Assembly: GCA_016841955.1 (NCBI GenBank)
Contig: JAENYE010000003.1
Location: 1-64,000, forward strand
Direction of reading: 5' to 3'
DNA length: 64,000 nucleotides
Source of the DNA: Methanobacteriota archaeon
GTDB lineage: Archaea > Halobacteriota > Methanomicrobia > Methanomicrobiales > Methanoculleaceae
Part shown: piece by piece, positions 17,734 to 28,444 of the stretch
How positions within the stretch are numbered: the stretch's first letter is position 1
Layout of the letters: each line of letters starts with the position of its first letter
The notes under the pieces: model-generated
What the model was told of the DNA's origin: nothing
What the model saw: only the letters and a program-made list of their open reading frames with translations
Database searches by the model: none
Position numbers and translations under genes: made by a program

Positions 17734-18870
17734 ATGAAAATCTGCATGCTTGCATCCACTCATGGACCAAATGACGGTCGGATATTCCAGAAAGAGGCAA
17801 AGAGTCTTGCAAAGGAGCACGAGGTTACGATCGTTGCCCCTTCGGACGGGAGCGGCATCAGCATCGCCGACGGTATCCGTATTGTCACCGTAAAGCGGCC
17901 GGACTCCATCGCTCTCCACCCTCTCACGCTTCTCCGGCTCTTCCGGGCATGCCTCGCTCAGGATGTCGATGTCTACCACTGCCATGAGCCTGACGCCCTT
18001 CTCATCGGAGTCCTTGCGAAGTTCCTCAAAGGGAAACGGGTCGTCTACGATATCCACGAGCACTGGCCGAGCGAGATCCCGTACGACATCGGAATCCGGA
18101 ACGGTACGGTGATACAGAGGACACTGTCTGCACTTGTCTCAGGCGTGGAAATTGCACTGGCTCGCCGCGCAGAGAGCACATTCGCCGTAAGCGAGAGCGT
18201 TGCCGCGAGATTCAGGGAGAAGGGACTTAAGCCGATCATTCTCTCAAACTACTCCATCACCGACCTCGATATCCCTTATAATCTGAACAGGAGCGGCCGG
18301 AAACTTATGTTCGTGGCGGGAAACATCCACTCCTTCCACGGTGTCGGAGAATGCATCCAGGCGGTCTCCCGGGTCAGGGAACGCTATCCCGATGTGGTGC
18401 TCACGCTCGTCGGGAACGTTCGGGAGGACCTTAACGAACGTATCAGCGGATCCGACCAGAATGCGTTCATCAACTCCACCGGATTCCTCCCCTACAGGGA
18501 GATGTACGAGAAACTGAACGAAGGCGTCGCTGGTCTTCTTGTTTTCCAGCCGACATACTACAACATCTCCATCGGTCTGCCGAACAAGCTCTTCGACTAT
18601 ATGCTCCTCGGGCTCCCGGTTATTGCAAGCGACCTGCCGGAGATCCGTAACGTCGTCAGCAAGGCAGACTGCGGCATCCTCGTCGACCCGGAGAGCGTGA
18701 GTGATATCGCCGATGCAATCGCATACCTCTTCGATCACCCGGAAGAGGCGCAGAGGATGGGCGCGAACGGAAGACGGGCGGTTCTTGAGAAGTACAACTG
18801 GTCCGCGATGGAGGCAGATCTTCTGCAGGCATACCGGAACCTGGATGACACGCTCTCTAAATCCACATGA
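17734..18870 (+). CDS. Glycosyltransferase family 4
   Basis: 378 residues, GT-B fold. MKICMLASTHGPNDGRIFQKEAKSL and YHCHEPDALLIG form the acceptor-side Rossmann domain; NIHSFHGVGECIQAV and LPNKLFDYMLLGLPVIASDLPEI form the donor domain. The EX7E region is changed to NKLFDYMLLG, as in a subgroup of GT4 enzymes. It closes the glycan locus and lies about 80 bases before a HAD phosphatase. Sugar specificity unknown. Confidence 0.85.
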   Translation: MKICMLASTHGPNDGRIFQKEAKSLAKEHEVTIVAPSDGSGISIADGIRIVTVKRPDSIALHPLTLLRLFRACLAQDVDVYHCHEPDALLIGVLAKFLKGKRVVYDIHEHWPSEIPYDIGIRNGTVIQRTLSALVSGVEIALARRAESTFAVSESVAARFREKGLKPIILSNYSITDLDIPYNLNRSGRKLMFVAGNIHSFHGVGECIQAVSRVRERYPDVVLTLVGNVREDLNERISGSDQNAFINSTGFLPYREMYEKLNEGVAGLLVFQPTYYNISIGLPNKLFDYMLLGLPVIASDLPEIRNVVSKADCGILVDPESVSDIADAIAYLFDHPEEAQRMGANGRRAVLEKYNWSAMEADLLQAYRNLDDTLSKST

Positions 18871-18950
18871 CCGGCAGCCAACAGAACCACCTGTCGAGCC
18901 CCCACCTGCCGTTAGGTACTAGTAGCTGGCAATCGATGTGAGTATTCAGT

Positions 18951-19625
18951 ATGCTCACCACCCTCATCCTTGACTTCGACGGCGTTGTCGTTGAATCCCT
19001 CCCCCTAAAGACCGCTGCATTCAAAAAGGTCTTCTCCTTTACGCCCGAGCACCTTGACGAGATCATCGAGTTCCACCTCGAGAACGGCGGCATGTCCCGG
19101 TACGACAAGTTCCGCCACATCTACAAAAACATCCTCAACGAGCCCCTCACCGCCGAACAGGAGGAGCGGCTCGCGGGCGAGTACGCCGGGCTGATATTTG
19201 GCGCAATGCTCACCGTGCCGTACGTCCAGGGGGCGGAGGGACTCCTCAGGGACTGCTCCCGGGCACTTCCGCTCTACATCGTCTCCGCGACCCCCGAGGG
19301 CGAGATGCAGGAGATCGCCCGCCGCCGGGACCTGACCGGGTACTTCGTCCGGATCTACGGCTCGCCGAAGACGAAGGCCGAATGCATCCGGGAGATCCTC
19401 GACGAGACCGGCGCCTCACCGGGCGAGGCCCTCTTCGTCGGCGACGCCCCGAACGACTGGCAGGCGGCGTACGAGACCAATGTCCGGTTCGTCGCGAGGA
19501 TCCCGCCCGGCGACCCGAACCGCTTTGCCGGCCGTCCGGGGGTGGAGGGGATCATAGAGAACCTTCATGACCTCCGGGAGTACCTACGGGAAAGTATATG
19601 CTCATCCCGATCTCGTACCCCCTGA
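18951..19625 (+). CDS. HAD-superfamily hydrolase (phosphoglycolate phosphatase/beta-PGM-like)
   Basis: 224 residues. Motif I LDFDGVVVES with Asp8 and Asp10, a helical cap (about 15-90), motif II in YIVSATPEGE, motif III Lys in GSPKTKAEC, and motif IV VGDAPNDWQAA. Substrate probably a small phosphorylated sugar or sugar acid; near the glycan locus it may serve a hexose phosphate. It overlaps the next gene by 28 bases. Confidence 0.82.
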   Translation: MLTTLILDFDGVVVESLPLKTAAFKKVFSFTPEHLDEIIEFHLENGGMSRYDKFRHIYKNILNEPLTAEQEERLAGEYAGLIFGAMLTVPYVQGAEGLLRDCSRALPLYIVSATPEGEMQEIARRRDLTGYFVRIYGSPKTKAECIREILDETGASPGEALFVGDAPNDWQAAYETNVRFVARIPPGDPNRFAGRPGVEGIIENLHDLREYLRESICSSRSRTP

Positions 19626-20266
19626 ACCGGGGAACCCCGCTCTACCCCGGCACGGAACCGCTCGCGATCACCCGCACGAAGTCCTTTGAAGGGGGTGACG
19701 CGGAGGAAAAAAGCCTGATCACCTTCTCCAGCCACGCCGGGACGCACATCGACCTCCCCCGGCACTTCTGCCCGGGCGGGAGCTCAGTCTCCGGCCTCCT
19801 CGCGCCGGAGGCGGTCTTCGAACCCGCGCGGTGCATCGCGGTCCCGAAGACCGGGGCGGAACCGATCCGGATCTACGACCTCCTCGGGCACCTCGACGCG
19901 ATCCGGAACTCACGTGCGCTCTTCATCAGGACCGGCAGCGGCCGGACCCGGGAGAGCGACCCGGGCGCCTACGCGGAGAGGCACCCCTGGGTGCACCACG
20001 AGGTTCCGGGCTTCCTCCGCATGGAGAACCCGGCTCTGAGGCTGTTCGGGATCGATACCATATCTATTGCCGTCCCTGCAGAGCCGGGGGAGGGCGCGGA
20101 GACCCACCGCGCGTTCCTCTGCGGATCCCCGCACATCTTCCTGCTCGAGGACGCGGACCTCTCCTATGGGCGGCTGCTCGAGGAGCCCTGGACTCTGCGG
20201 ATCTACCCGGTGGTCTTCGACGACCTGGAGGCGGTGCCGGTAGCGGCGCTCGCGGAGTTCGGGTGA
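19598..20266 (+). CDS. Cyclase-family protein (kynurenine formamidase-like amidohydrolase)
   Basis: 222 residues with the signature HAGTHIDLPRHF (46-57), the metal-binding HxGTHxDxPxH motif of the cyclase family (formamidases, isatin hydrolase, polyketide cyclases). MLIPISYPLNRGTPLYPG at the N-terminus is also typical. The physiological substrate in methanogens is not known. Its start lies inside the end of the HAD gene, so the two are likely translationally coupled. Confidence 0.82.
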   Translation: MLIPISYPLNRGTPLYPGTEPLAITRTKSFEGGDAEEKSLITFSSHAGTHIDLPRHFCPGGSSVSGLLAPEAVFEPARCIAVPKTGAEPIRIYDLLGHLDAIRNSRALFIRTGSGRTRESDPGAYAERHPWVHHEVPGFLRMENPALRLFGIDTISIAVPAEPGEGAETHRAFLCGSPHIFLLEDADLSYGRLLEEPWTLRIYPVVFDDLEAVPVAALAEFG

Positions 20267-20318
20267 GACCAGGGACCAACCTGGGCTGAAAAAGCGTGAA
20301 TATTACCGGGGGAACCCC

Positions 20319-21407
20319 TCAGATAACTCCCATCTCCGACAGCCGCGTCGGCAGGTACTCCTTCGTCACGAAATCGAGCCCCCGGCTCGCGAACGCCTGC
20401 TGTTCCGACTTCAGTTTCATCTCGAGCTGCAGGTGGATCTGGTTGCGCCAGTAATCGGTCGCAAACCGGGGATCGGTCAGCTCCGCCTTCAAGGCGTTGA
20501 TGTCCTGCTCGGTGAGTTTGTCGGAGGGGAGATTGTAGTCGGAGATGTCGGAGGGCTGCACGCCGATGAACTGCGCCTGGGGGGTCGCCAGGAGTTCCGA
20601 CATGTGAGCGCTCTTGATCGAGCCGTAGGCGACGCTCGCGTAGATCCGGTAGGACCAGGGGTCGCCGTCGGTGAAGACGACCACCGGGAGGCCGAGCGAG
20701 TCGTTGAGTTTCCGCAGGACCCGCCGCGTGGAGCGGGCCGGCTGCCCCTTTAGGTGGACCAGGATCGCCCCGTACTCCTCGTCGAACCCGTTCTCCATCA
20801 GACGGGCGTACATACCGCCGGTCTCGATGGCGATGACGAACTTCGCGTCGTGGTCGATGAAGTCGAGGCTGTCGACGTTGTTCGGGATGGGGTAACCCGC
20901 CTCCCCGACGTCCTCCTGGCAGTGCATCTCCCGCACCCCGCGCCGGGTGGTCTCCCGGATCCGCAGGGGCCCGAAGATCGAGGCGCCGTCCTCCTCGGGC
21001 CGGAGGTGGAACGCCTCCCGCTGCACCTCGGTGATGATCTCGAGGTCCTCGATGAGATGGTTGCTCTCGTCCTGGGCGGCGAACTTCGCCTTCTTCCAGC
21101 CTTCGGAGATGTAGTAGAGCTCTCTCAATGTCGATGACCGGTTCTCCACGAGCTGCTTTTTTAAGAACCAGATTATGTAGGCCATCTTCAGGAGGTGAGC
21201 CGCGCTCTTCTCGGTCGCCGCCGACCGGGTACTCTCCTTATCGCCGTACTTCCAGACCTCGCTTGCATCGTCGTACTCGATATTCTGTTTCGTCCGCGTC
21301 GGCAGCCGGATGAACGGCACGATGCCGTCCCGCATCTGGTCGTACCACCCGCGGGCGATACCCACCAGCCGCTCTTTTGCAAGTGCATCCATCTCTTCCC
21401 TAGACAT
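20319..21407 (-). CDS. top6A: DNA topoisomerase VI subunit A
   Basis: 362 residues. Winged-helix/CAP domain with catalytic tyrosine in [12 protein letters not shown] (Tyr98 or 99), and Toprim domain with [11 protein letters not shown] and [14 protein letters not shown] providing Mg-binding acidic residues. With subunit B it forms the A2B2 type IIB topoisomerase that makes ATP-dependent double-strand passage. The start overlaps the end of top6B by 8 bases. Spo11 is the eukaryotic relative. Confidence 0.95.
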   Translation of the reverse strand: MSREEMDALAKERLVGIARGWYDQMRDGIVPFIRLPTRTKQNIEYDDASEVWKYGDKESTRSAATEKSAAHLLKMAYIIWFLKKQLVENRSSTLRELYYISEGWKKAKFAAQDESNHLIEDLEIITEVQREAFHLRPEEDGASIFGPLRIRETTRRGVREMHCQEDVGEAGYPIPNNVDSLDFIDHDAKFVIAIETGGMYARLMENGFDEEYGAILVHLKGQPARSTRRVLRKLNDSLGLPVVVFTDGDPWSYRIYASVAYGSIKSAHMSELLATPQAQFIGVQPSDISDYNLPSDKLTEQDINALKAELTDPRFATDYWRNQIHLQLEMKLKSEQQAFASRGLDFVTKEYLPTRLSEMGVI

Positions 21408-23202
21408 CGAGATCCACCACCACTTTCATGCCGTCCTCCACGCCGCGGAGGTCGAGCGACCCGTCGCCCGCCCCCGTGTAGACAACCTGCCAGGCCGAGC
21501 CCGGGGAAAGCGTGCACCGCCAGACCTTGTTGTATTCCCCGTCGATATTGTCCGTGAAGTCCGGCCGGGGCTCCGCATCCTCCGCCGCATCGCGGGAGAG
21601 GTTGTAGAGGATGAACGCAACCTCCCGTGCGGTGTAGTTGTTCACGTCGATACGGACCTTCCCGTCGTGTGTCCGCTTCTTCGCGACGACTTTGCGCATG
21701 ATCTTTCCCTCGATCGGGGAGGTATCCACCAGGGGGAGCTCCACGATCTCGCTCACTTTCGCGGCGATCTCGGGGATGATCGAGCATATCGCCCGGGCGC
21801 GGTCGTCCTGCTGCTTCCTCTTGTCCCTGCGGGAGATGTAACTTTTGAGTTCACGACCGAGTTCCTGGAGGACGAGGACGACCTCCCGCTCGATCTCCGG
21901 GATGGACGCGACCGCGTCCTTGCTCTCGCTCGTGAAGGGAACGTTCGTGGACGCCACGTGGACCATGATCAGCGCCGGGCCCATGGGGAGGCCCTGCTGC
22001 GAGAGGCCGTAACTCTTCCAGTTCACCTGTGATACGCAGTTCGTGATCGCGCAGGCGCCCTGCTGGTAGAGGAGCGGGACGCGGTTCGCGAACCGGAAGA
22101 TCTGGGCGTTCCCTTCGGCGGCTATCTTGCCGCCGTAGCCGATCGCCGCCTCGATGATGAACGAGTGCCCGCCGTAGACCGTGCTCGGGCGGGTACGGGC
22201 TTTGATGAAGTCGAGCTGGATCTCTTTCTCGAGCCCCTTGCAGATCAGGTCCTCCCCGATGGGGGAGAGGCACTGCTGCGCCGGCGGGGCCGGGACCTTC
22301 ACGGCCTGCATGGCATCCAGGAGCCTTTTCAGTTCTTCAGATTCGAGTTTGCTCACCTTCCGGGAGGGTTTGAGTTTGGCAAGAGCGATCATCTCGTCCG
22401 CGGTCTTCTTCCCGACCCGGGAGAAACTGCCGACCAGGAACTCCTCGACGGTCCCGGTGCTCGCGGCCGCGATCCTTTTGAGCGCCCCGAACTCGATCCC
22501 GTGCGGGTGGGGGAGGATGGGCTTCGGGCACGGCGGAACCTCGTTGCTCACCCGCTCGAACGTCGTCACCTCGCCGTCGATATCGGCCGTGATCCGGGCA
22601 TGCGGGTTGACGATCGCGGTGAGGCGGAGGTAGTCCACCAGCCGCTTCTTCGCGGCAAGGCTGCTCTTGAACTGGATCTCGATCCTTGTGCCGTGCGTCC
22701 GGTCCCAGTCGATCTCCTCGTGGCTGACGACCTCCGGTTCGTTGGTCTCGGTCCGGATCAGCAGTTCGAACCGGTGGGCCAACGCCCTCGCCCCCGTCCG
22801 GGAGGTGACCCGCGCCGGGATGCCGGTGGTGAGCTGCGCATACAGCACCGCCGCCGATATCCCGATACCCTGCTGCCCCCGGCTCTGCCGGATCTGGTGG
22901 AACCGGGACCCGTAAAGGAGTTTCCCGAAGACCAGGGGGACGTTCTCCGGCACGATCCCCGGGCCGTTATCCTCGACCGTTATCCGGTAGACCTCGGCAT
23001 CGACCTTCCTGATGCCGACAAAGATGTCGGGGAGCACCTCCGCCTCCTCGCAGGCGTCGAGCGCGTTGTCCACCGCCTCCTTGATGGTGGTGATGATGCC
23101 GCGCGTCGGGGAGTCGAAACCGAGCAGGTGCTTGTTCTTCTCGAAGAACTCCGCGACGCTGATGCTCCGCTGCTGTTTGGCGAGGTCTTCAGCAAGCACC
23201 AT
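21400..23202 (-). CDS. top6B: DNA topoisomerase VI subunit B
   Basis: 600 residues. GHKL ATPase motifs: [11 protein letters not shown] (N box), [20 protein letters not shown] (G1) and [12 protein letters not shown] (G2 lid), followed by the H2TH and transducer domains; [21 protein letters not shown] marks the middle linker. The order hisS-top6B-top6A with 14-base and 8-base overlaps indicates one operon. Length matches archaeal homologues. Confidence 0.95.
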   Translation of the reverse strand: MVLAEDLAKQQRSISVAEFFEKNKHLLGFDSPTRGIITTIKEAVDNALDACEEAEVLPDIFVGIRKVDAEVYRITVEDNGPGIVPENVPLVFGKLLYGSRFHQIRQSRGQQGIGISAAVLYAQLTTGIPARVTSRTGARALAHRFELLIRTETNEPEVVSHEEIDWDRTHGTRIEIQFKSSLAAKKRLVDYLRLTAIVNPHARITADIDGEVTTFERVSNEVPPCPKPILPHPHGIEFGALKRIAAASTGTVEEFLVGSFSRVGKKTADEMIALAKLKPSRKVSKLESEELKRLLDAMQAVKVPAPPAQQCLSPIGEDLICKGLEKEIQLDFIKARTRPSTVYGGHSFIIEAAIGYGGKIAAEGNAQIFRFANRVPLLYQQGACAITNCVSQVNWKSYGLSQQGLPMGPALIMVHVASTNVPFTSESKDAVASIPEIEREVVLVLQELGRELKSYISRRDKRKQQDDRARAICSIIPEIAAKVSEIVELPLVDTSPIEGKIMRKVVAKKRTHDGKVRIDVNNYTAREVAFILYNLSRDAAEDAEPRPDFTDNIDGEYNKVWRCTLSPGSAWQVVYTGAGDGSLDLRGVEDGMKVVVDLDV

Positions 23203-24421
23203 ACCGTGCTACCTCAGCGATGGCGTCCTCGAGGCTCCTCTCCTGCTGCTCGCCGGAGTGGAGGTTCTTGAGGGTCACCGTGCCCGCCTCGACCTCGCGT
23301 TTCCCGATGACCACGGCAAAGTCCGCGGTCTTTGCGGCGTGGGAGAGTTGGGCGCCCATCCCCCGCTGCATCAGGTCGGCTTCCGCCCGGACCCCCGCCT
23401 CCCGGAAGGTCCGGGCGACCTCGAGCGCCCGCGCCCGTCCTTCGGGCGTGCAGACGACGCCGACGACGGGCTCGTGCACGAGTGCAAAGTCCCCGATCGA
23501 GACCATGACCCGGTCGAAGCCTATCGCAAACCCGCAGGAGGCGACGTCGTCGCCGCCGAAGAGGTGGGCGAGCCGGTAGGTGCCGCCGCCGAGGATCTGG
23601 TTCTCCGCGCCGAGGTTTTTGGCGAACCCCTCAAAGACCATCCCCGTGTAGTAGTCAAGGCCCCGGGCGATCCCGAAGTCCGGCCGGTAGTTGATATTCA
23701 GGGAGTCGAGGAGCGCGAACGTCTCTTCGATCCGCGCGCGCTCCGGAACGTCGCCCGCGATCTCGAAGACCTCCGGGACGGTGCGGCATTCCGAGAGGGC
23801 CGCGAGCGGCTCGGCAAGATGCGTAAGGCCCTTCGCGACAAGCGCCGCCTCGAGCCCTGCCGGGTCGTGCTTGTCGAGGAAGGCCATGATCGCCCGCTGG
23901 TCGCCGGGGGCAAGATCGGAGAGGAGATGCTTCATCGGCGCGAGGTGGCCGACATGGAGGTCGAAGGTGACGCCGCTCGACCGGAGCGTATCGTCGGCGA
24001 GCATGATCACCTCGGCATCGGCGCTCGCCGTGTCCGCACCGATCAGCTCGACGCCGAACTGCCAGAACTGCCGGTAACGGCCTTTCTGTGGGCGCTCGTA
24101 GCGGAAACAGTCGGCGAAGTAGCACCAGCGGATCGGTTTCGGGAGGACTTTGCCCTCGTTGACGTACATCCGCAGAACCGCCGCCGTCACTTCGGGCCGG
24201 AGCGTCATCTGCCTGCCGCCCTTGTCCTCGAAGACGTACATCTCCTGGACGATCCCTTCGCCGGATTTCATCGTGAAGAGTTCGAGGTGCTCGAAGTCGG
24301 GCGTGCTGACCTCCCGGTATCCCCACCTGCGGGCCGCTTCCCGCATCCGCACCTCGATCAGCCGCCGCCGTTCCATCTCGTCGGGTAAAAAGTCCCGTGT
24401 TCCCCGTGGTTTCTGAAGCAT
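23189..24421 (-). CDS. hisS: Histidyl-tRNA synthetase
   Basis: 410 residues, class II synthetase. N-terminal KPRGTRDFLPDEMERR, motif 2 CFRYERPQKGRYRQFWQFGVE, histidine-specific RGLDYYTGMVFE, motif 3 GFAIGFDRVM, and a C-terminal anticodon-binding domain. ATG 24421 is chosen because AGGAGAA lies about 7 bases upstream; the open frame to 24511 overlaps the upstream membrane-protein gene. Confidence 0.95.
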   Translation of the reverse strand: MLQKPRGTRDFLPDEMERRRLIEVRMREAARRWGYREVSTPDFEHLELFTMKSGEGIVQEMYVFEDKGGRQMTLRPEVTAAVLRMYVNEGKVLPKPIRWCYFADCFRYERPQKGRYRQFWQFGVELIGADTASADAEVIMLADDTLRSSGVTFDLHVGHLAPMKHLLSDLAPGDQRAIMAFLDKHDPAGLEAALVAKGLTHLAEPLAALSECRTVPEVFEIAGDVPERARIEETFALLDSLNINYRPDFGIARGLDYYTGMVFEGFAKNLGAENQILGGGTYRLAHLFGGDDVASCGFAIGFDRVMVSIGDFALVHEPVVGVVCTPEGRARALEVARTFREAGVRAEADLMQRGMGAQLSHAAKTADFAVVIGKREVEAGTVTLKNLHSGEQQERSLEDAIAEVARYGAC

Positions 24422-24437
24422 TCGGTATTCTCCTGAA

Positions 24438-24770
24438 CTAAAGTCTCTTGCGCGAACCCTTATCTTTTGTGCGCTCCGCCCTGCCGAAGAACCGCTCGCC
24501 GGCGCCTTCACCGTGCCAGACGTTCTCCCGGTCGACCCGGCCCTGGAGGTAGAGGGCTAAAAGGACCAGGCCGAGACCGAGGTACTCCCACGCTTCGGCA
24601 TACGCGGTGACGAAGAAACCCAGCAGTGCGAGCGCCGTATAGGGAACGCCCCGATAGGCCGCCGTCCGGTAGCCGGGAAGGCCCGTCCGGTAGAAGATCC
24701 GCAGGTCGCGAAGCCACAGGAAAGCGGTGACGGCAACGCCGAACCCTGCGACGTAGGCAAGATAGGACAT
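24438..24770 (-). CDS. Small conserved membrane protein, function unknown
   Basis: 110 residues with three hydrophobic segments (about 4-20, 43-60, 62-77) and a charged, basic C-terminal tail (FFGRAERTKDKGSRKRL) that should be cytoplasmic. No family recognised. It lies 16 bases before hisS and is probably the first gene of the hisS-top6 operon; a TATA-like element on the minus strand near 24797-24806 fits. Confidence 0.65.
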   Translation of the reverse strand: MSYLAYVAGFGVAVTAFLWLRDLRIFYRTGLPGYRTAAYRGVPYTALALLGFFVTAYAEAWEYLGLGLVLLALYLQGRVDRENVWHGEGAGERFFGRAERTKDKGSRKRL

Positions 24771-24780
24771 GAGATGAAGT

Positions 24781-24806
24781 AATATTATACTTCCACCCCT
24801 ATTTTT
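24781..24806. promoter_or_regulatory. Divergent TATA elements between the 110-residue gene and larB
   Basis: AATATTATAC (24781-24790) is correctly spaced for plus-strand larB at 24818, and AACAAAAATAGG on the minus strand (24797-24808) for the gene starting at 24770. The two core promoters would overlap, so they may interfere with each other. Confidence 0.45.
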
Positions 24807-24817
24807 GTTACCGAACT

Positions 24818-26094
<1,277 letters not shown>

Positions 26095-26138
26095 GAGGCG
26101 GAAGCCTGATGGGGACAGCAGTCATAATCGGGGGAATC

Positions 26139-27440
26139 ATGTTTAAGCAACTACGAGACATCTTTCGGCGAACCGAACCGGTGGAAGAGAACCTGGAACT
26201 CTCTTTTGACGACCTCCCGGAATGGCTGGATGCCCGCGAGGAGGAGATCGGACGCGAACTCTCCGGTGCGACGGCTCCGTCCCGGGAGGCGATCAGCGGC
26301 ACCCTCGACCATCTCAGGGAGGCGGTCGCCCGTATGGAAACCGCCGAGGGTGACAAGGAGGTTCACCCCCGGCTCCGGGATATCTCCAGAAAGGCGCTTC
26401 CGGGGTTCACGAAGTCCATGGCCCAGATCCTCTCCCGCGAGCCTTCCGGCGACCCGGAGACCTTCTACGCAACCGCCAGCGAGACCCTGAAGAGCGCGCT
26501 CAAGGCACTGAAAGGGCAGGGGAAGTACCTCTCCTCTTCCTACCCGGATGAGATGAAGGAGGTGCGCACCGCCGTCAGGGACCTCGGGAGAGAGATAAAT
26601 TCCATGACGGAGGCGGTCGCCCGGGCGCGGACAGACCGGCAGCAGGTAAAAGATGTCCGGGAGTCGTACGAATCGCTCTCCCGGACTCGTGAGGAGTATA
26701 TCGCCGTCACCGGCCAGGTGCAGGACCTTGGGGCGGCGCTTGCGGAGGCGGAGAATGGGATCCGGGAGGCCGAACAGGACATTGCCGCCCTCAAACTGCG
26801 CCCGGATTACGCCCGCCAGCAGGAGATCGAGGAGAGGATCCGGGAACTTGATGCCGCGGACGAAGAGGCCGGGCGAGAGCTCGCAGCTCTACGGACCCCT
26901 GCCGTCCATGTCTTCCGGAAGGCCGGGAAGGTGGCCGAAAAGGCAGGAGATGGCGTAGCGGCCGCGGCAATCGGCCGGGTCCTCGATGCGTACACGGGCA
27001 GCCTCCCGGACGGCGGGGAGGACCCGGTCGGCCTGACCGAAGCGGTGATGCCGGCAACGCTTGCCATGATCCGCCGGGGCGACCTTGCCCTCAAGAACCA
27101 GGATGAGGTCCGCCTCTTCTCGGACCCCGATACCCTGCCCGCCGGGATGAAACGGGTCCTGCACCGGCAGAGAGAGGTCCGGGAGCAGCGCGCAACACTG
27201 CAGGAGAACCACGCCGTGCTCCCGGGCGTGATCGGGGAGCAGCGTCTCGCGGTCACGCTCGCGGAACTGCGGCGGGAGCGCGAGGCAAAGGCTGCCGCGA
27301 AGACCCGGTCGGAGAGCCAGCTGGAGGCGTTGCAGGCTTCGTATGCCAGAGAATGCGAGAACCTCCGCTTCCGCATGGCAGCTCTTGCCGGCCGGGATGT
27401 GGAGGTCGGCGCGCCCGACCTTCCGCCTCCGGCCTCCTGA
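26139..27440 (+). CDS. Coiled-coil protein, function unknown
   Basis: 433 residues, rich in Glu, Arg, Ala and Leu, with long heptad-like helices (about 130-270 and 350-410) and no membrane segment or signal. No domain recognised. GGGGGAA sits just upstream of ATG 26139, preferred over ATG 26109. Similar long coiled coils in methanogens act in cell structure or stress, but nothing here proves it. It lies 44 bases after NMNAT. Confidence 0.7.
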   Translation: MFKQLRDIFRRTEPVEENLELSFDDLPEWLDAREEEIGRELSGATAPSREAISGTLDHLREAVARMETAEGDKEVHPRLRDISRKALPGFTKSMAQILSREPSGDPETFYATASETLKSALKALKGQGKYLSSSYPDEMKEVRTAVRDLGREINSMTEAVARARTDRQQVKDVRESYESLSRTREEYIAVTGQVQDLGAALAEAENGIREAEQDIAALKLRPDYARQQEIEERIRELDAADEEAGRELAALRTPAVHVFRKAGKVAEKAGDGVAAAAIGRVLDAYTGSLPDGGEDPVGLTEAVMPATLAMIRRGDLALKNQDEVRLFSDPDTLPAGMKRVLHRQREVREQRATLQENHAVLPGVIGEQRLAVTLAELRREREAKAAAKTRSESQLEALQASYARECENLRFRMAALAGRDVEVGAPDLPPPAS

Positions 27441-27477
27441 CCGGGAGGAAGCCGCTCTCCCCGGCAAATGCGACGGG

Positions 27478-27565
27478 TCATCAGAGCCGGAGCAAAAGCA
27501 CCGTCAGGTGCGAGTTGCGATGGTTCGCCAGAGCCGGAGCACGAGCACTCGAAGAGTGCAAAGAG
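27478..27565 (+). repeat. GAGCACC-type hairpin module, duplicated
   Basis: AGAGCCGGAGCA is present twice (from 27483 and 27530), each followed by a small hairpin (GCACC...GGTGC, then GCACTCGAAGAGTGC). The linker GGTGCGAGTTGCGATGG recurs on the minus strand at 33882-33898. Confidence 0.55.
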
Positions 27566-27610
27566 AAACCCTGTTTATGCCTGTGCACAAACTATTCCTG
27601 AGCATAGTCG

Positions 27611-28444
27611 ATGAAGACAAACACCACCACGTCCGGATTTAAATCACGCCTCTGGATAGCGGTTCCTGCAGTCTCGTTCGGGGGAATCGGCATTGAGTTG
27701 CTGCTCTCCCCTGTTGGCTTCCCGTACGCCGCCTGGCCGGGCATCGCAGGATGTGTAGCCGCCTCGTGCATCCTCTGTTACCAGGCTTACCTCAAGCCGC
27801 GGCGGGATCTCGTCTCGCTGTTCACGCCGCTCTTTGCGTTTCTCATCTTTATCATGCCCAACGATCTCAGCTCGGGCGTGATTATGCAGACGATCTTCGC
27901 GGCGACGATCTCCCTCCTCGCGGTTCGGGTAGAAAAATTGTTTAATGCACCGAAAGTAGAGAAGAAGACAATGAAGCAGATACTCAACGAATACACCGAC
28001 CGGATCGAGCCGACCCTCGCCCTGATCGACGAGGAGACCGGGCACCTGGTCGCACAGTCCCTGCTGACATATAAGTTCGGGCTCTACCAGAACGCGGCAG
28101 AGAAGAGCACGGAGGCGCTTGCCCGGCTCGACGCGATCACCCCGCGCCCCGGTGCGCTGGAGCGCGCCCTCCTGATCCTCCGGGAGCGTGCCGGCGGCTT
28201 CGCCGAGTCCCGGGTGACGGCCAACCCCGAGCACTCCTTCACGGAGGCGGACTACGACAATCTCGCCATCCGTCTCCGCCCGGACCAGATCGAAGACCCT
28301 GCGGCGCTCGACCTCGACAACGCGCTGGTCCTGCTCTACGCCGTCGGGATCGAAACCTCCCCCGACGACGAGCAGGCGCTGGAAGAGCACCAGCGCTTTA
28401 TCACCCAGATCCTGGAATCGTATAAAGATAAACTGGCTGCATGA
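27611..28444 (+). CDS. Membrane protein with cytoplasmic C-terminal domain, function unknown
   Basis: 277 residues. Hydrophobic segments near 13-35, 42-58 and 66-100, then about 170 residues of soluble, helical sequence, suggesting a C-terminal cytoplasmic domain. No family recognised. Its stop overlaps the MATE exporter start by 4 bases (ATGA), so the two are probably co-expressed. The region before it contains only hairpin repeats. Confidence 0.62.
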   Translation: MKTNTTTSGFKSRLWIAVPAVSFGGIGIELLLSPVGFPYAAWPGIAGCVAASCILCYQAYLKPRRDLVSLFTPLFAFLIFIMPNDLSSGVIMQTIFAATISLLAVRVEKLFNAPKVEKKTMKQILNEYTDRIEPTLALIDEETGHLVAQSLLTYKFGLYQNAAEKSTEALARLDAITPRPGALERALLILRERAGGFAESRVTANPEHSFTEADYDNLAIRLRPDQIEDPAALDLDNALVLLYAVGIETSPDDEQALEEHQRFITQILESYKDKLAA

